Shown here one piece after another: positions 8,487 through 17,838 of a stretch of 64,000 nt of DNA. Source of the DNA: UBA995 sp035477115 (lineage in GTDB: Bacteria; Bacillota; Sulfobacillia; UBA995); NCBI GenBank assembly GCA_035477115.1, contig DATIKW010000041.1, positions 4,568 to 68,567 on the forward strand, in the 5' to 3' direction. Below the pieces are notes generated by a model. That model saw only the letters and a list, made by a program, of their open reading frames with translations. It was not told where the DNA came from and ran no database searches. Position 1 is the stretch's first letter. Each line of letters starts with the position of its first letter. Both the position numbers and the translations under genes were made by a program.

Positions 8487-10169
8487 ATGAGCGACTACAA
8501 CGTCCTCGTGGGAGGTGCGGCCGGCCAGGGAGTGGAGACCCTGGCTGGGCTGCTCGAGAAGGCCTTCCACCGGCACGGCCTGTGGGTGTTCGGGGTCCGG
8601 GACTACATGTCGCGGATCCGCGGCGGTCATAACTTCGCCCAGGTGCGGGTAGCCGATCGGCCGCTGCACGGCCCTCGCCGGCGCCTCGACGCCATCATTG
8701 CCCTGAACGAGGAGACGGTGCGCCTCCATCGCGACCGCCTCGCCGAAAACGGCAGGATCCTGGCTGACGCCGGGTTGGGGGTCACCGACCCGGCCTTGCT
8801 GGCCCTCCCGCTGGAACGAACCGCCCGGGAACTCGGCGACCCGCGGGTAGTCGGCAGCCTGGCGCTGGGCGCCGTGGCCGCCAGTTTCGGGCTGGACCGG
8901 GCGATCATCGAGGAAATCCTGGCCGAACGGTTCGCCGGCGAGACGCTGGCGATCAACGTGAAAGCGCTGCATGCGTCCGGGGAGTGGGCAACGCGGCACT
9001 TCCCGCTGCCGCTGCCGCCGCGGCCGACACGCGACCGCATCCTGGTCACCGGCGCCGAGGCGCTGGGTCTGGGCGTGCTCGCCGCCGGCTGCACCTTCGG
9101 CGCATGGTATCCCATGACGCCGGCGACGCCGCTGATGACCTTCCTCGCCGACCGGCAGGCGGAGGCGGGGATGGTGGTCGAGCAAGCCGAGGACGAGATC
9201 GCGGCCATCAACATGGCCCTTGGCGCCGCCTACGCCGGGGCGCGCGCCCTGTGCGCCACCTCCGGAGGCGGGTTCTCGCTGATGGTGGAGGGGCTGAGCC
9301 TTGCCGGCATGACCGAGACTCCGGTGGTCATCGTCCTGATGCAAAGGCCCGGCCCGGCGACCGGCTTTCCCACCCGCACCGAGCAGGGCGATCTCGCCTT
9401 TGCCCTCACCGCTGGGCACGGCGAATTCCCCCGGCTGGTAACCGCATTGCGCACCCCGGACGATGCCTTCCGCCAGGCGGCCCGTGCCTTCAACCTGGCG
9501 GAGAAGTACCAGTTGCCGGCGATCCTGCTGGGCGACCAGTTCCTGACGGACTACGTCCAGTCGATGCCGCCGCTGGATTTCGGAAGCCTCGTCATCGAGC
9601 GACAACTGCTGGCCCCCGCCGAAGTCGGTCCCGATGGGGACTACCTCCGCTACGACCTCACCGAGAGCGGCATCTCTCCCCGGCTACTGCCCGGCAAGGC
9701 GCCCGGCCAGGTGGTGATGCTGTGCAGCGATGAGCACACGCCCCGCGGCAACATCACCGAGGCGGCGGACGTGCGTGCGGCCATGGTGGACAAACGCATG
9801 CGCAAGCATTCCATGCTCCGCCAGGAGGTGGAGGAGCCCGAGTTCCTGGGCGAAGACGGCCCGGTGTTGTTCGTCGCCTGGGGTTCGACCGGCGGACCGT
9901 TGCGCGAGGCGGTGGAGACGCTCAATGCGGGAGGCCGCCGCGCGGGGGCGCTGGTCTTCGGCGACCTGTGGCCCTTGCCTACCGGCAGACTGCGCGAGAA
10001 AGCGCCGGGGAAGCTGCTGGTGAACGTCGAGCAGAATCACTCCGGTCAGCTGGCGCGCCTCGTCCGCCAGGAGACCGGCATCGTCTGTGACCGCAGCCTG
10101 CTGAAGTACGATGGGCGGCCGTTCACCGCCGATGAGATCGTCGCCTGGGCGCGCGAGGAGGTGCTATAG
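8487..10169 (+). CDS. 2-oxoacid:acceptor oxidoreductase, fused gamma-alpha subunit
   Basis: The 560-residue subunit of a CoA-dependent 2-oxoacid:ferredoxin oxidoreductase fuses the gamma domain (about 1-185, VLVGGAAGQGVETLAGLLEK and MSRIRGGHNF) to the alpha pyrimidine-binding domain (from about 190, GAWYPMTPATPL, EQAEDEIAAINMALG, TSGGGFSLM). This is the KorA-type two-subunit architecture. The exact 2-oxoacid (pyruvate, 2-oxoglutarate or branched) cannot be told from the sequence. A GGAGG site precedes the ATG, and the stop abuts the ATG of the beta subunit. Near CODH/ACS, carboxylation of an acyl-CoA made from CO2 is a natural role. Confidence 0.9.
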   Translation: MSDYNVLVGGAAGQGVETLAGLLEKAFHRHGLWVFGVRDYMSRIRGGHNFAQVRVADRPLHGPRRRLDAIIALNEETVRLHRDRLAENGRILADAGLGVTDPALLALPLERTARELGDPRVVGSLALGAVAASFGLDRAIIEEILAERFAGETLAINVKALHASGEWATRHFPLPLPPRPTRDRILVTGAEALGLGVLAAGCTFGAWYPMTPATPLMTFLADRQAEAGMVVEQAEDEIAAINMALGAAYAGARALCATSGGGFSLMVEGLSLAGMTETPVVIVLMQRPGPATGFPTRTEQGDLAFALTAGHGEFPRLVTALRTPDDAFRQAARAFNLAEKYQLPAILLGDQFLTDYVQSMPPLDFGSLVIERQLLAPAEVGPDGDYLRYDLTESGISPRLLPGKAPGQVVMLCSDEHTPRGNITEAADVRAAMVDKRMRKHSMLRQEVEEPEFLGEDGPVLFVAWGSTGGPLREAVETLNAGGRRAGALVFGDLWPLPTGRLREKAPGKLLVNVEQNHSGQLARLVRQETGIVCDRSLLKYDGRPFTADEIVAWAREEVL

Positions 10170-11030
10170 ATGACGTCGCCGCGGCGCTTTGACACCCGGG
10201 ACGAGCGGACCTGGTGCCCGGGATGCGGCAATCACGTGCTCCTGGCCTGTCTGAAGGAGACCCTGCACCGGCTGGACCGGCAGCCGCACGAGGTGCTCAT
10301 CTGCTCGGGGATCGGCCAGGCGGCCAAGTTGCCCCATTACCTGAAGGCCAACTGCTTCAACGGACTGCACGGGAGGGCGCTGCCCCCCGCCTGCGCCGCC
10401 AAGATCGTCAACCCCGCGCTGACGGTGATCGTCAGCACGGGCGACGGCGACTCCTACGGCGAGGGCGGCAACCACTTCCTCCACGCCATCCGCCGCAACG
10501 TAGACATCGCCCACTTCGTGCACGACAACGGCGTCTACGGCCTGACCAAGGGCCAGGCGTCGCCCACCATGGACCTTGGCCGCCCGACGCCCGGCCAAGC
10601 GGGAGGAGTCCGCTCGGAAGCGCTCAACCCCCTGGCCCTGGCCATCAGCCAGGACGCGGGTTTCGTGGCCCGAGGGTTCACGGGAGAACGGGAACACCTG
10701 GTCGAATTGATGAAGGCGGCCATAGAATACCGGGGCTACGCCCTGCTCGACATCCTGCAGCCCTGCCCGGTGTACAACAAGGTCAACACCCTGCAGTGGT
10801 ACAAGGAACGGGTGCGGCCGCTCGGCGGCGAACACGACCCTGCCGACCGCCTTACGGCCTTCGCCCGGTCACTCGAGTGGGGCGACGAGGGGATACCCAT
10901 CGGCGTCATCTATCGGAAGGACAAACCCACCTTTGCCGACCGCCTGTCCCACTTGGCCGCCAACGCTGCGCTGGTCGACAAGGTGCTAGATCCCCGGGCG
11001 GCCCGGGTCTTCATGGACCCCTTCTTCTAG
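10170..11030 (+). CDS. 2-oxoacid:acceptor oxidoreductase, beta subunit
   Basis: The 286-residue beta subunit carries thiamine diphosphate and the [4Fe-4S] cluster. Visible motifs are WCPGCGNHVLLACL near residue 13, the ThDP/Mg segment GDGDSYGEGGNHFLHAIRRN, DNGVYGLTKGQASPT, and a conserved CPVYN near 205. It begins one base after the stop of the gamma-alpha gene, with GGAGG inside that gene's end, so translation is coupled. No delta ferredoxin subunit is present, as in other two-subunit enzymes. It converges with the DUF1275 gene with no intergenic gap. Confidence 0.92.
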   Translation: MTSPRRFDTRDERTWCPGCGNHVLLACLKETLHRLDRQPHEVLICSGIGQAAKLPHYLKANCFNGLHGRALPPACAAKIVNPALTVIVSTGDGDSYGEGGNHFLHAIRRNVDIAHFVHDNGVYGLTKGQASPTMDLGRPTPGQAGGVRSEALNPLALAISQDAGFVARGFTGEREHLVELMKAAIEYRGYALLDILQPCPVYNKVNTLQWYKERVRPLGGEHDPADRLTAFARSLEWGDEGIPIGVIYRKDKPTFADRLSHLAANAALVDKVLDPRAARVFMDPFF

Positions 11031-11759
11031 CTAAGTGCCCGCCACCTGGAGTGCGTTAGTCCGCCTCGGCCTGGGCCCCAGGCGCCGGTCGAGGATCAGC
11101 AGGGCCAAGGCGGCCCCGGTAATGGCTATGACGCACGCCAGCAACACGGCTGCGGGGGTGACGTAGCGAATCCCCACGAAACCGGCCACGCCTCCTGCCG
11201 CGAACCCCGCGTGCTTGGTGAAGAGGAAAGCCGCTCGGGCCCAGTCGGCGGTGGCGATGGCGATGCCCATGTCTGTCAGGTCGCCGGTGACGTGGGTGGT
11301 CCGGCCGAGCTTGACCTGGGACGTGGTGCTGTTCTGAAGCCCGGCGGCGAACGCCAGCACGGCCGCCACCCCGTAGCGCATCCCCGTATATATGTCCTTG
11401 TCGCCGAGGGCGCCGCCCGCCCAGACCAGAGCCGCGCCCAGGGCCAGCGGCACGGCGGTCACGAGCAAGGTCCTAGCGGGACCCAGGCGCGGAACCAGCC
11501 AGCCGGCGGCGGCCGCTCCCGCCACGAAGCTGTATACGATGCAAGCCACCAGCAATCCCTCGGGCAGGTCGAAGGCGAGATCGCGCAGCAAGTCGTTCAC
11601 CCGGCCGGATATGTGCGTGGTCCGCTCGAATACGACCGCCACCGTCGTGACCCCGTTGACCGAGCCGGCGATGAAACTGAGGAACCACCCGGCCAGGAAC
11701 AAGACCCAGCGCCGCGACAGGACCGTGAATTCGGCAGTCCCGGGGGAGACCGGCGTCAT
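11031..11759 (-). CDS. DUF1275 (YoaK-like) membrane protein
   Basis: The 242-residue protein has about six hydrophobic segments and the DUF1275 signatures: an N-terminal AGSVNGVTTVAV helix, AGLQNSTTSQ, and THVTGDLTDMG. DUF1275 proteins are inner membrane proteins of unknown function. It lies 64 bp downstream of the formate dehydrogenase catalytic gene on the same strand and could share its transcript, but a functional link such as formate transport is speculation. Confidence 0.8.
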   Translation of the reverse strand: MTPVSPGTAEFTVLSRRWVLFLAGWFLSFIAGSVNGVTTVAVVFERTTHISGRVNDLLRDLAFDLPEGLLVACIVYSFVAGAAAAGWLVPRLGPARTLLVTAVPLALGAALVWAGGALGDKDIYTGMRYGVAAVLAFAAGLQNSTTSQVKLGRTTHVTGDLTDMGIAIATADWARAAFLFTKHAGFAAGGVAGFVGIRYVTPAAVLLACVIAITGAALALLILDRRLGPRPRRTNALQVAGT

Positions 11760-11823
11760 ATGCGGGTCCCCCCCGTTGCCGCCCGGCCCGCGACCAGGCG
11801 GCGATCGCGACCGGCCGGCGCGC

Positions 11824-14571
11824 TCATGCGGTAGCCTGCACTTTCTCCACCCGCACCGGGCATACCTTGGTGTTGGGCGTGGTGCCCACGGCGTCGATGT
11901 GCTCGGCCGAGGTCAGGGCGTTGGTGGGCTTCTCGCCGAAGTGAATCGGCTTGAACACCACGCCCGGCACCGGCCGCTCGCTCACCCGGGCCCGGGTGAG
12001 CAGGCTCGCCCTCCGGGAGGAGACCTTCACCTGGTCGCCGTCGGCGATGCCGAGCGCAGCCGCGTCCTGTGCGTGTAACTCCACGTAGTCTTCCGGACAC
12101 AGGTCATTGAGCCCCTCGACCCGCCGGGTCATCACATGGTGGAAGTGGTGCAGATCCCGCCCCGTGGTCATCACCAGCGGGTAATCGGCATCGGGCAGCT
12201 CCGGCGACGGGGTATAGGCGAGCGGCCAGAACTCCGCCTTGCCCAGGCGGATGAACTCCCCCACGTGCAGTACCGGCGTGCCGGGGTGCTCCGCTGAAGC
12301 CACCGGCCACCGGAGTTCCTCTCCTTGCAGCCGGGCGTGGCTGACGCCGGCATAGGCGGGCACGAGCGACGCGATCTCATCCATGACCGCCGCCGGGCTC
12401 GCGAAGTCGAAGCCGCGGTAGCCAAGCCGCCGCGCGATCTCGCAGATGATCTGCCAGTCCGGCCGGGCCTCGCCGGGCGGCTCCACCGCCTTGCGGACGA
12501 GCTGCACGCGCCGGTCGGTGGCGGTGAAGGTGCCGTCCTTCTCGGCGAAGCAGGCTGCCGGCAGCACCACGTCCGCCTCCCGGGCGGTGTCGGTGAGGAA
12601 TATGTCCTGGACCACCACGAACTCCGCCTGTTGGAGCGCCTGCTTCACGCCCTCGGACTGGGCCACCGCATTGACCAGGTCGGCCCCGATGATGTACCAG
12701 AGTTTGATCTGGCGTTCGAGGTCCCACATCTCCTGGGGGCCCCAGCCCTTGGCTTTGGGGTGGAACTGCTTCACGGTGGACAGGCCGGGGAAGTCGGGCA
12801 GCTCGTAACCCCAGCCTTTCTCGAACTTCTCCTTGCTGGACTTGAACTTGTCGTATCGCGGGAACAGCTCGTAGCCGGGACAGAACTGATATCCCGGATA
12901 CCAGGGCGGGGTTATGCCGAGGTCAGTTGCGCCCTGGACGTTGTTGTGGCCGCGCAGGGGCGCGACTCCCGCCCCGGGCTTGCCGTAGTTGCCGGTCATC
13001 ATCGCCAGGTGGGCCAGCGCCCACACGTTGTCGTGGCCGTGGCTGTGCTGGGTGATGCCCATCGACCAGAAGATGAGCGCGGGCTTGGTGGTGGCGTATA
13101 GCCGTGCCGCCTCGCGGATGAGTTCGGCGGAGACGCCGGTGATCGCGGCCGCCTCTTCCAGACTGAAGCCCCGCAGGGACTCGGCGTAGGCCTCGAAGTT
13201 GGTGGTCCGCTCGGCGATGAACTCCCGATCCAGCAGCCCCTCTTCCAGGATGACCTTGGCCATGCCCATGAGCAGGGCGACATCGGTGCCCGGACGCAAC
13301 GGCAGCCGCAGGTGGGGCAGCCGGCACAGGTCGATCTCGTAGGGGTTGGCGATGATCAGCTTCGTCCCGCGGCGCACCGCCTGGCGGACCTCCAGCCCGA
13401 CGATGGGATGGGCCTCGGTGGGGTTACACCCGATAACCAGGTGGCAGGCGGCATCCTTGATCTGCCAGATGGGCACGGTCATGGCCCCGCTGCCCGTGAC
13501 GGGGATCAATCCCCGCACGGTGTTGGCATGACACAGATGCGCCACCTGGGCCACGTTGTTCGTGCCCATGACCACCCGGGCGAACTTGGAGGTCAGGTAT
13601 ATCTCTTCATTGGTGGTCTTGGGGCTGCCGAAGACTCCGGCCTGCCGGGCGCGATAGCGGGCGAACCGATCGGTGATCAGGTCCAGGGCCTCGTCCCAGC
13701 TGCTTTCGACCAGCCGGCCGTCCTTGCGCACCAGGGGTGTAGTCAACCGCTCGGGGTGGTTCACGAAGCTCCAGCCGAAGCGGCCTTTCACGCAGAGCCG
13801 CCCCTGGCTGGTGGTGTGATCGGGTACGCCCCGGGCGCTCACGATCTTGCCGCCGCGCGTCCCCAGGATCAGGCCGCAGCCCGTGCCGCAGTAAGGACAG
13901 ACGGTGGAGACTTCCCGGGCCGGTTTCTCGAAGCCGATGGGCAAGAGGGCCCCGGTCGGACAGCGGACGACGCACTCGCCGCACGACTCGCACACCGATT
14001 CCTGCAGCGGACGGTCGCCCACCGCCGCCACCCGGGTGGCGTAGCCGCGGAAGGCGAAGTCGATGGCCGCCACGCCCTGAACCTCGTCGCAAGTGCGCAC
14101 GCAGATGCCGCACAGCACGCACTTGTTGTAGTCGCGGCGGATGAACGGGTGGGACTCGTCCACCTCCTTGCGCAGCCGGTGGGCGCGTAACATCTCGTAG
14201 CGGCCGGGATCAATGCCGATGTACCGGGACACCTCCAGCAGCTTGCAGCTGTCAGCCTTGGCACAGGCCAGGCAGTCGGCATCATGGTCGGCGACCAGGA
14301 GTTCCACCGCCGCCCGCCGCACCTTGTCCACGGCCGGGCTGGTGGTCTTGACCTGCATCCCCGGGGCGACCGCCGCCCGGCACGACACCAGGAGCTGGCC
14401 CCCGACTTCCACCATGCATACGCGGCAGATGCCGGCAGGCTTCAGGTCCGGATGATGGCAAAGATGCGGGATGTACATGCCGTTGGCCAGCGCCGCCTCA
14501 AGGATCGTCGTCTTCTGGGGGACCTGCACCGGGGAACCGTCTATGGTCAGGCTAACCATCGTCAAGGACAT
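11824..14571 (-). CDS. fdhA: Formate dehydrogenase catalytic subunit with NuoG-like N-terminus
   Basis: The 915-residue molybdenum/tungsten enzyme interconverts formate and CO2. Domains in order: [2Fe-2S] ferredoxin (CHHPDLKPAGICRVC), the His/Cys-ligated cluster (HDADCLACAKADSC), two [4Fe-4S] clusters (CVLCGICVRTC, CESCGECVVRCP), the molybdopterin enzyme [4Fe-4S] motif CPYCGTGC, and the bis-MGD body. The catalytic loop reads AHLCHANTVRGL, so Cys takes the place of selenocysteine before the conserved His. AAGGAG lies just before the ATG. With NuoF and NuoE upstream it should form a soluble NAD(P)-linked, possibly electron-bifurcating, complex supplying formate to the methyl branch. No fdhD or cofactor genes are adjacent. 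Confidence 0.92.
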   Translation of the reverse strand: MSLTMVSLTIDGSPVQVPQKTTILEAALANGMYIPHLCHHPDLKPAGICRVCMVEVGGQLLVSCRAAVAPGMQVKTTSPAVDKVRRAAVELLVADHDADCLACAKADSCKLLEVSRYIGIDPGRYEMLRAHRLRKEVDESHPFIRRDYNKCVLCGICVRTCDEVQGVAAIDFAFRGYATRVAAVGDRPLQESVCESCGECVVRCPTGALLPIGFEKPAREVSTVCPYCGTGCGLILGTRGGKIVSARGVPDHTTSQGRLCVKGRFGWSFVNHPERLTTPLVRKDGRLVESSWDEALDLITDRFARYRARQAGVFGSPKTTNEEIYLTSKFARVVMGTNNVAQVAHLCHANTVRGLIPVTGSGAMTVPIWQIKDAACHLVIGCNPTEAHPIVGLEVRQAVRRGTKLIIANPYEIDLCRLPHLRLPLRPGTDVALLMGMAKVILEEGLLDREFIAERTTNFEAYAESLRGFSLEEAAAITGVSAELIREAARLYATTKPALIFWSMGITQHSHGHDNVWALAHLAMMTGNYGKPGAGVAPLRGHNNVQGATDLGITPPWYPGYQFCPGYELFPRYDKFKSSKEKFEKGWGYELPDFPGLSTVKQFHPKAKGWGPQEMWDLERQIKLWYIIGADLVNAVAQSEGVKQALQQAEFVVVQDIFLTDTAREADVVLPAACFAEKDGTFTATDRRVQLVRKAVEPPGEARPDWQIICEIARRLGYRGFDFASPAAVMDEIASLVPAYAGVSHARLQGEELRWPVASAEHPGTPVLHVGEFIRLGKAEFWPLAYTPSPELPDADYPLVMTTGRDLHHFHHVMTRRVEGLNDLCPEDYVELHAQDAAALGIADGDQVKVSSRRASLLTRARVSERPVPGVVFKPIHFGEKPTNALTSAEHIDAVGTTPNTKVCPVRVEKVQATA

Positions 14572-14589
14572 TCCTCTCCTTCATATGGA

Positions 14590-16401
14590 TTACCGGCCGG
14601 CAGGGGCCCGCCCCGGGAGCCGCTCCACGGCGGCAAACCGCTCCGGGCAGGCGTTCACGCACACGCCGCACCGGGTGCACCGGTCCTGGTCGATGACGTG
14701 AACCTGCCGGCGCTCACCGCGGATGGCGTCCACCGGGCACTCCTTGCTGCACAGCCCGCATCCCACGCACCGTTCCGGCGAGATGTAGTAGGAGATCAGC
14801 GCCTTGCATACGCGCGCCGGGCACGTCCGTTCATGGATGTGGGCCTCGTACTCCTCCCGGAAATAGCGGATGGTGCTGAGCACGGGATTGGGGGCGGACT
14901 GGCCCAGCCCGCAGATCGAGCCTCCGGCCACCGCCTCGCTGAGTTCCAGGAGCAGATCGATATCGCGGTCCGTGCCGCGCCCCTCGGTGATCGCGGTCAG
15001 GGTGGACAGCATTTGCACCGTCCCCAGCCGGCACAACGAGCACTGGCCGCACGACTCCTTCTTGCAGAACTCCATGAAGTAGCGGGCGATGTCGACCATG
15101 CACGTGTCCTCGTCCATGACCACCATGCCGCCCGAACCCATCATTGAGCCGATGGCCACCAGCGTGTCGAAGTCCACGGGCGTGTCCAGCAGGCTTGCCG
15201 GGAGACAGCCTCCCGAAGGCCCGCCGGTCTGGATCGCCTTGATGGGCTTGCCACCGGGAACTCCCCCGCCGATGTCGCACACCACCTCGCGGAGGGTCAT
15301 CCCCATCGGCACCTCAATCAAGCCGCAGTTGGCGACCTTGCCGGTCAGCGAGAAGAGGGCTGTCCCCTTGCTGCGGGCCGTCCCCCGGGCGGCGAACCAG
15401 GCCGCGCCCTCATTGATGATCCAGCGGACGGCCGCGAACGTCTTCACGTTGTTCAGCACCGTGGGACTGGCGTGCAGGCCGGCCTCGGTGGTCCGCGGGC
15501 GGGGGAGGGGACGGGGCATCCCCCGGTAGCCCTCGATCGACTGGGTCAAGGCGGTGGACTCGCCGCAGACGAAGGCCCCCGCCCCCTGGAAGAGATGGAT
15601 GTTGAATGCGAAACCGGTTCCGAGTACGCTGTCCCCCAGGAAGCCGGACTCCCGCGCCTGCTCGATGGCGATCCGCAGCCGGCGTACCGCCAGCGGATAT
15701 TCCGCCCGCACGTAGATGTAGCCGGTGCGGGCGCCTACCGCATGACCGGCGATGGCCATGCCCTCGATTACCGAATGGGGATCGCCTTCCAGCAGCGAGC
15801 GGTCCACAAACGCTCCCGGGTCGCCCTCATCCCCGTTGCAGATCACGAACTTGTGCTCGCCCTGCGCCCGCAGACACGACTCCCACTTGCGGCCGGTGGC
15901 GAAACCCGCCCCGCCCAGCCCGCGCAGGCCCGAACGCTTGACTTCTTCCACCACTTCCGCCGGCGTCAAGCCGGTGAGCGCCTTGCGCAGCGCGGCGTAC
16001 CCTCCGACTTCGAGGTAGTCCTCGATGCTCTCCGGGTTGACTGCCCCGCAGTTCTTCAGCAGGATCCGCTCCTGCCGCCGGTAGTACGGGATGTCGGCGA
16101 AGCGGGGTACGGCCTGGCCGTCATGGCGATAGAACAGCCGGTCGACCGGTTGACCGCCGGGCGTCAGGGACCTGGCCAGCTCCGGCGCGTCCTCCGGCCG
16201 GACTCCGGCATAGAGAAGACCCTCCGGCTCGACGATCACCACCGGGTCGATCTGGCTGAAGCCCGGGCAGCCTACCCGCTTGACCGGGACTTCCCTGAGC
16301 CCGATCTTGCCCAACTCGGCTTCGAGGGCCTCCGCCACCCGATCCGCCCCGGCCGACACACAGCAGGTTCCCCTGCTGACGAGAAGCCTTCGCGTCGTCA
16401 T
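14590..16401 (-). CDS. NuoF-like NAD(P)H-binding flavoprotein subunit
   Basis: The 603-residue subunit has an N-terminal thioredoxin-like [2Fe-2S]-type domain (about 1-110), the NuoF core with the NAD and FMN sites (GLRGLGGAGFATGRKW, GDEGDPGAF, GAGAFVCGE), the SCGQCSLCRLG [4Fe-4S] motif, and a C-terminal two-cluster ferredoxin (CVGCGLCSKECP, CTRCGVCVNACP). This matches HydB/HylB-type subunits of hydrogenases and formate dehydrogenases. The start is ATG 16401, behind GAGGGGG; a longer open frame to 17001 overlaps nuoE in the wrong phase. It is 11 bp downstream of nuoE and 18 bp upstream of fdhA. Confidence 0.9.
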   Translation of the reverse strand: MTTRRLLVSRGTCCVSAGADRVAEALEAELGKIGLREVPVKRVGCPGFSQIDPVVIVEPEGLLYAGVRPEDAPELARSLTPGGQPVDRLFYRHDGQAVPRFADIPYYRRQERILLKNCGAVNPESIEDYLEVGGYAALRKALTGLTPAEVVEEVKRSGLRGLGGAGFATGRKWESCLRAQGEHKFVICNGDEGDPGAFVDRSLLEGDPHSVIEGMAIAGHAVGARTGYIYVRAEYPLAVRRLRIAIEQARESGFLGDSVLGTGFAFNIHLFQGAGAFVCGESTALTQSIEGYRGMPRPLPRPRTTEAGLHASPTVLNNVKTFAAVRWIINEGAAWFAARGTARSKGTALFSLTGKVANCGLIEVPMGMTLREVVCDIGGGVPGGKPIKAIQTGGPSGGCLPASLLDTPVDFDTLVAIGSMMGSGGMVVMDEDTCMVDIARYFMEFCKKESCGQCSLCRLGTVQMLSTLTAITEGRGTDRDIDLLLELSEAVAGGSICGLGQSAPNPVLSTIRYFREEYEAHIHERTCPARVCKALISYYISPERCVGCGLCSKECPVDAIRGERRQVHVIDQDRCTRCGVCVNACPERFAAVERLPGRAPAGR

Positions 16402-16412
16402 CGCCTTCCCCC

Positions 16413-16877
16413 TCATTCGCCCCGGGCGAGGATGGCCGCGGCCGCGCGCGGGTCCAGCCGGCCATGGACCTCGTCGTTGTTCACGACGACGCACGGCGCC
16501 AGCGCACAACAACCTACACAGGCCACCGACTCCAGGGTGTACTCCCCGTCCGGGGTGGTTTCGCCTTCCTTGACCCCGAGGTGTTCCTCCAGCCGTTCCA
16601 TCACCCGGGTCGCCCCCTGTACGTGGCAGGCCGTGCCCTTGCATACGGAGACGATCTTGCGCCCCCGGGGCTTCAGGTGGAACTGGGCGAAGAAACCGGC
16701 CACGCCATATACCTGGCTGGCGGAAACCCCGGTATGGCGGGCGATATGAGACATGGCGGCTTCGGGCAGATAGCCCAGGGCCGCCTGCACATCCTGGAGG
16801 ATGGGGATGAGACTCCCTCGCTTTGGCTGGTGAGCGGCGAGGATCTCCCGCAAACGGGCCAACTGCTCCTCGGACAT
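16413..16877 (-). CDS. NuoE-like [2Fe-2S] subunit
   Basis: The 154-residue thioredoxin-like subunit has the four NuoE cysteines: CKGTACH, then CVGCCALAP, with GVSASQVYGVAGFFAQF before them. It forms the electron relay with the NuoF-like flavoprotein in NAD-linked formate dehydrogenases and hydrogenases. The start was placed at ATG 16877 because GGAGGTG lies nine bases upstream; an upstream in-frame ATG at 16949 lacks a site and would add unrelated residues. It is the first gene of the nuoE-nuoF-fdhA operon. The 200 bp upstream show no clear promoter. Confidence 0.88.
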   Translation of the reverse strand: MSEEQLARLREILAAHQPKRGSLIPILQDVQAALGYLPEAAMSHIARHTGVSASQVYGVAGFFAQFHLKPRGRKIVSVCKGTACHVQGATRVMERLEEHLGVKEGETTPDGEYTLESVACVGCCALAPCVVVNNDEVHGRLDPRAAAAILARGE

Positions 16878-17079
16878 CGATGCAGCACCTCCAACACTCA
16901 AGCCGGCCGGGCGCCATGCCTGGCCGGGGGAAACACTCAAAACCATCATCTCTTTCGCTCCTGTGACCAGTGAACCCTGCCACAGGCGAGCGCGGGAACA
17001 CAGGCGGAGAATTCGGGGAATGTGGTCAGCGGAGCCCGACAGGCTGGGGAGTCATCTCCGAGTCTCGCGGCTCGCGGGG

Positions 17080-17838
17080 CTATGCCTCCCGTCGCGCGAA
17101 GACCCAGCCCGCGGCGAGCGCCAACAGCAAGGCGGTCCCGAGCAGCCCGGCGATGGAGTTCCAGAACAAGGCTCCTGCGAACGGGTAGTACATGGCCTGC
17201 ATCTGGCGGTAGACGGAGAAGGCCTGCCACTCCCGTATCCACCCGGGTACGGAGAGGAGGACTGCGGTGGCGGCCGCTCTGAGCAACGCCTGGCGCGGAC
17301 TCGGCGAGAGGGCGGAACACAGCGCCGCCAACCCGAAGATCACGAGCATGCCAGCCATGGCGGGGATGAGACCCAGCGCAAAGTTCGTCGCGGGCAGCGG
17401 GCGGCCGCGCAGGATGGAGACCACGCCAACGACGGCGGTCGAGCCGGCCATCACCAGGGCGACACCGATCGCCCCCGCCAGGTACCTGCCGGCGAATATG
17501 GTCCCGCGACCTGGCCGCAGTCCTCCGGCGGTGCCCGCTGGACCATCTCCCGCTGTCGCGGCAAACAGACTGGCCCCCACCAGCAGGGCGACAATGGTCG
17601 CCCCCTGGTACAGGTGTTTAGCGTACCAGTTGGCCCAAAGATACACGAAGTAATTCGTTGCCTGGGCCTCGGCCATCGGCTGGACGTCGGGGGGCAGGGC
17701 CAGATAGCGCAGCAACCTCGGGAGCTGGTCGAACAGGAATACCACCGTGATGCCGAGCAGCGACAGGATCAAGAAACCGGCCAAGAGCACCCGGCGACTC
17801 CTGTAGATCTGCTCGGCGGCCACCGCCCAACTGATCAT
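17080..17838 (-). CDS. ABC-2 type transporter permease, orphan
   Basis: The 252-residue protein has about six hydrophobic helices, an extracellular loop after the first (residues about 40-75), and a layout typical of ABC-2 permeases of unknown substrate. Start: ATG 17838 (MISWAVAAEQIYRSRR), since the 43 upstream codons look non-coding. No ATP-binding gene is found on either side, which is unusual because such permeases normally overlap their ATPase gene. The gene may use an ATPase encoded elsewhere or be left over from a lost operon. Confidence 0.65.
   Translation of the reverse strand: MISWAVAAEQIYRSRRVLLAGFLILSLLGITVVFLFDQLPRLLRYLALPPDVQPMAEAQATNYFVYLWANWYAKHLYQGATIVALLVGASLFAATAGDGPAGTAGGLRPGRGTIFAGRYLAGAIGVALVMAGSTAVVGVVSILRGRPLPATNFALGLIPAMAGMLVIFGLAALCSALSPSPRQALLRAAATAVLLSVPGWIREWQAFSVYRQMQAMYYPFAGALFWNSIAGLLGTALLLALAAGWVFARREA

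Noticed and set aside
13440..13560. Selenocysteine in formate dehydrogenase
   Set aside because: The position before the conserved His is a normal Cys codon and no in-frame TGA occurs in the gene.
16402..17001. N-terminal extension of the NuoF-like frame
   Set aside because: This part is nuoE sequence read in the wrong phase; the real start is ATG 16401 with a ribosome site.
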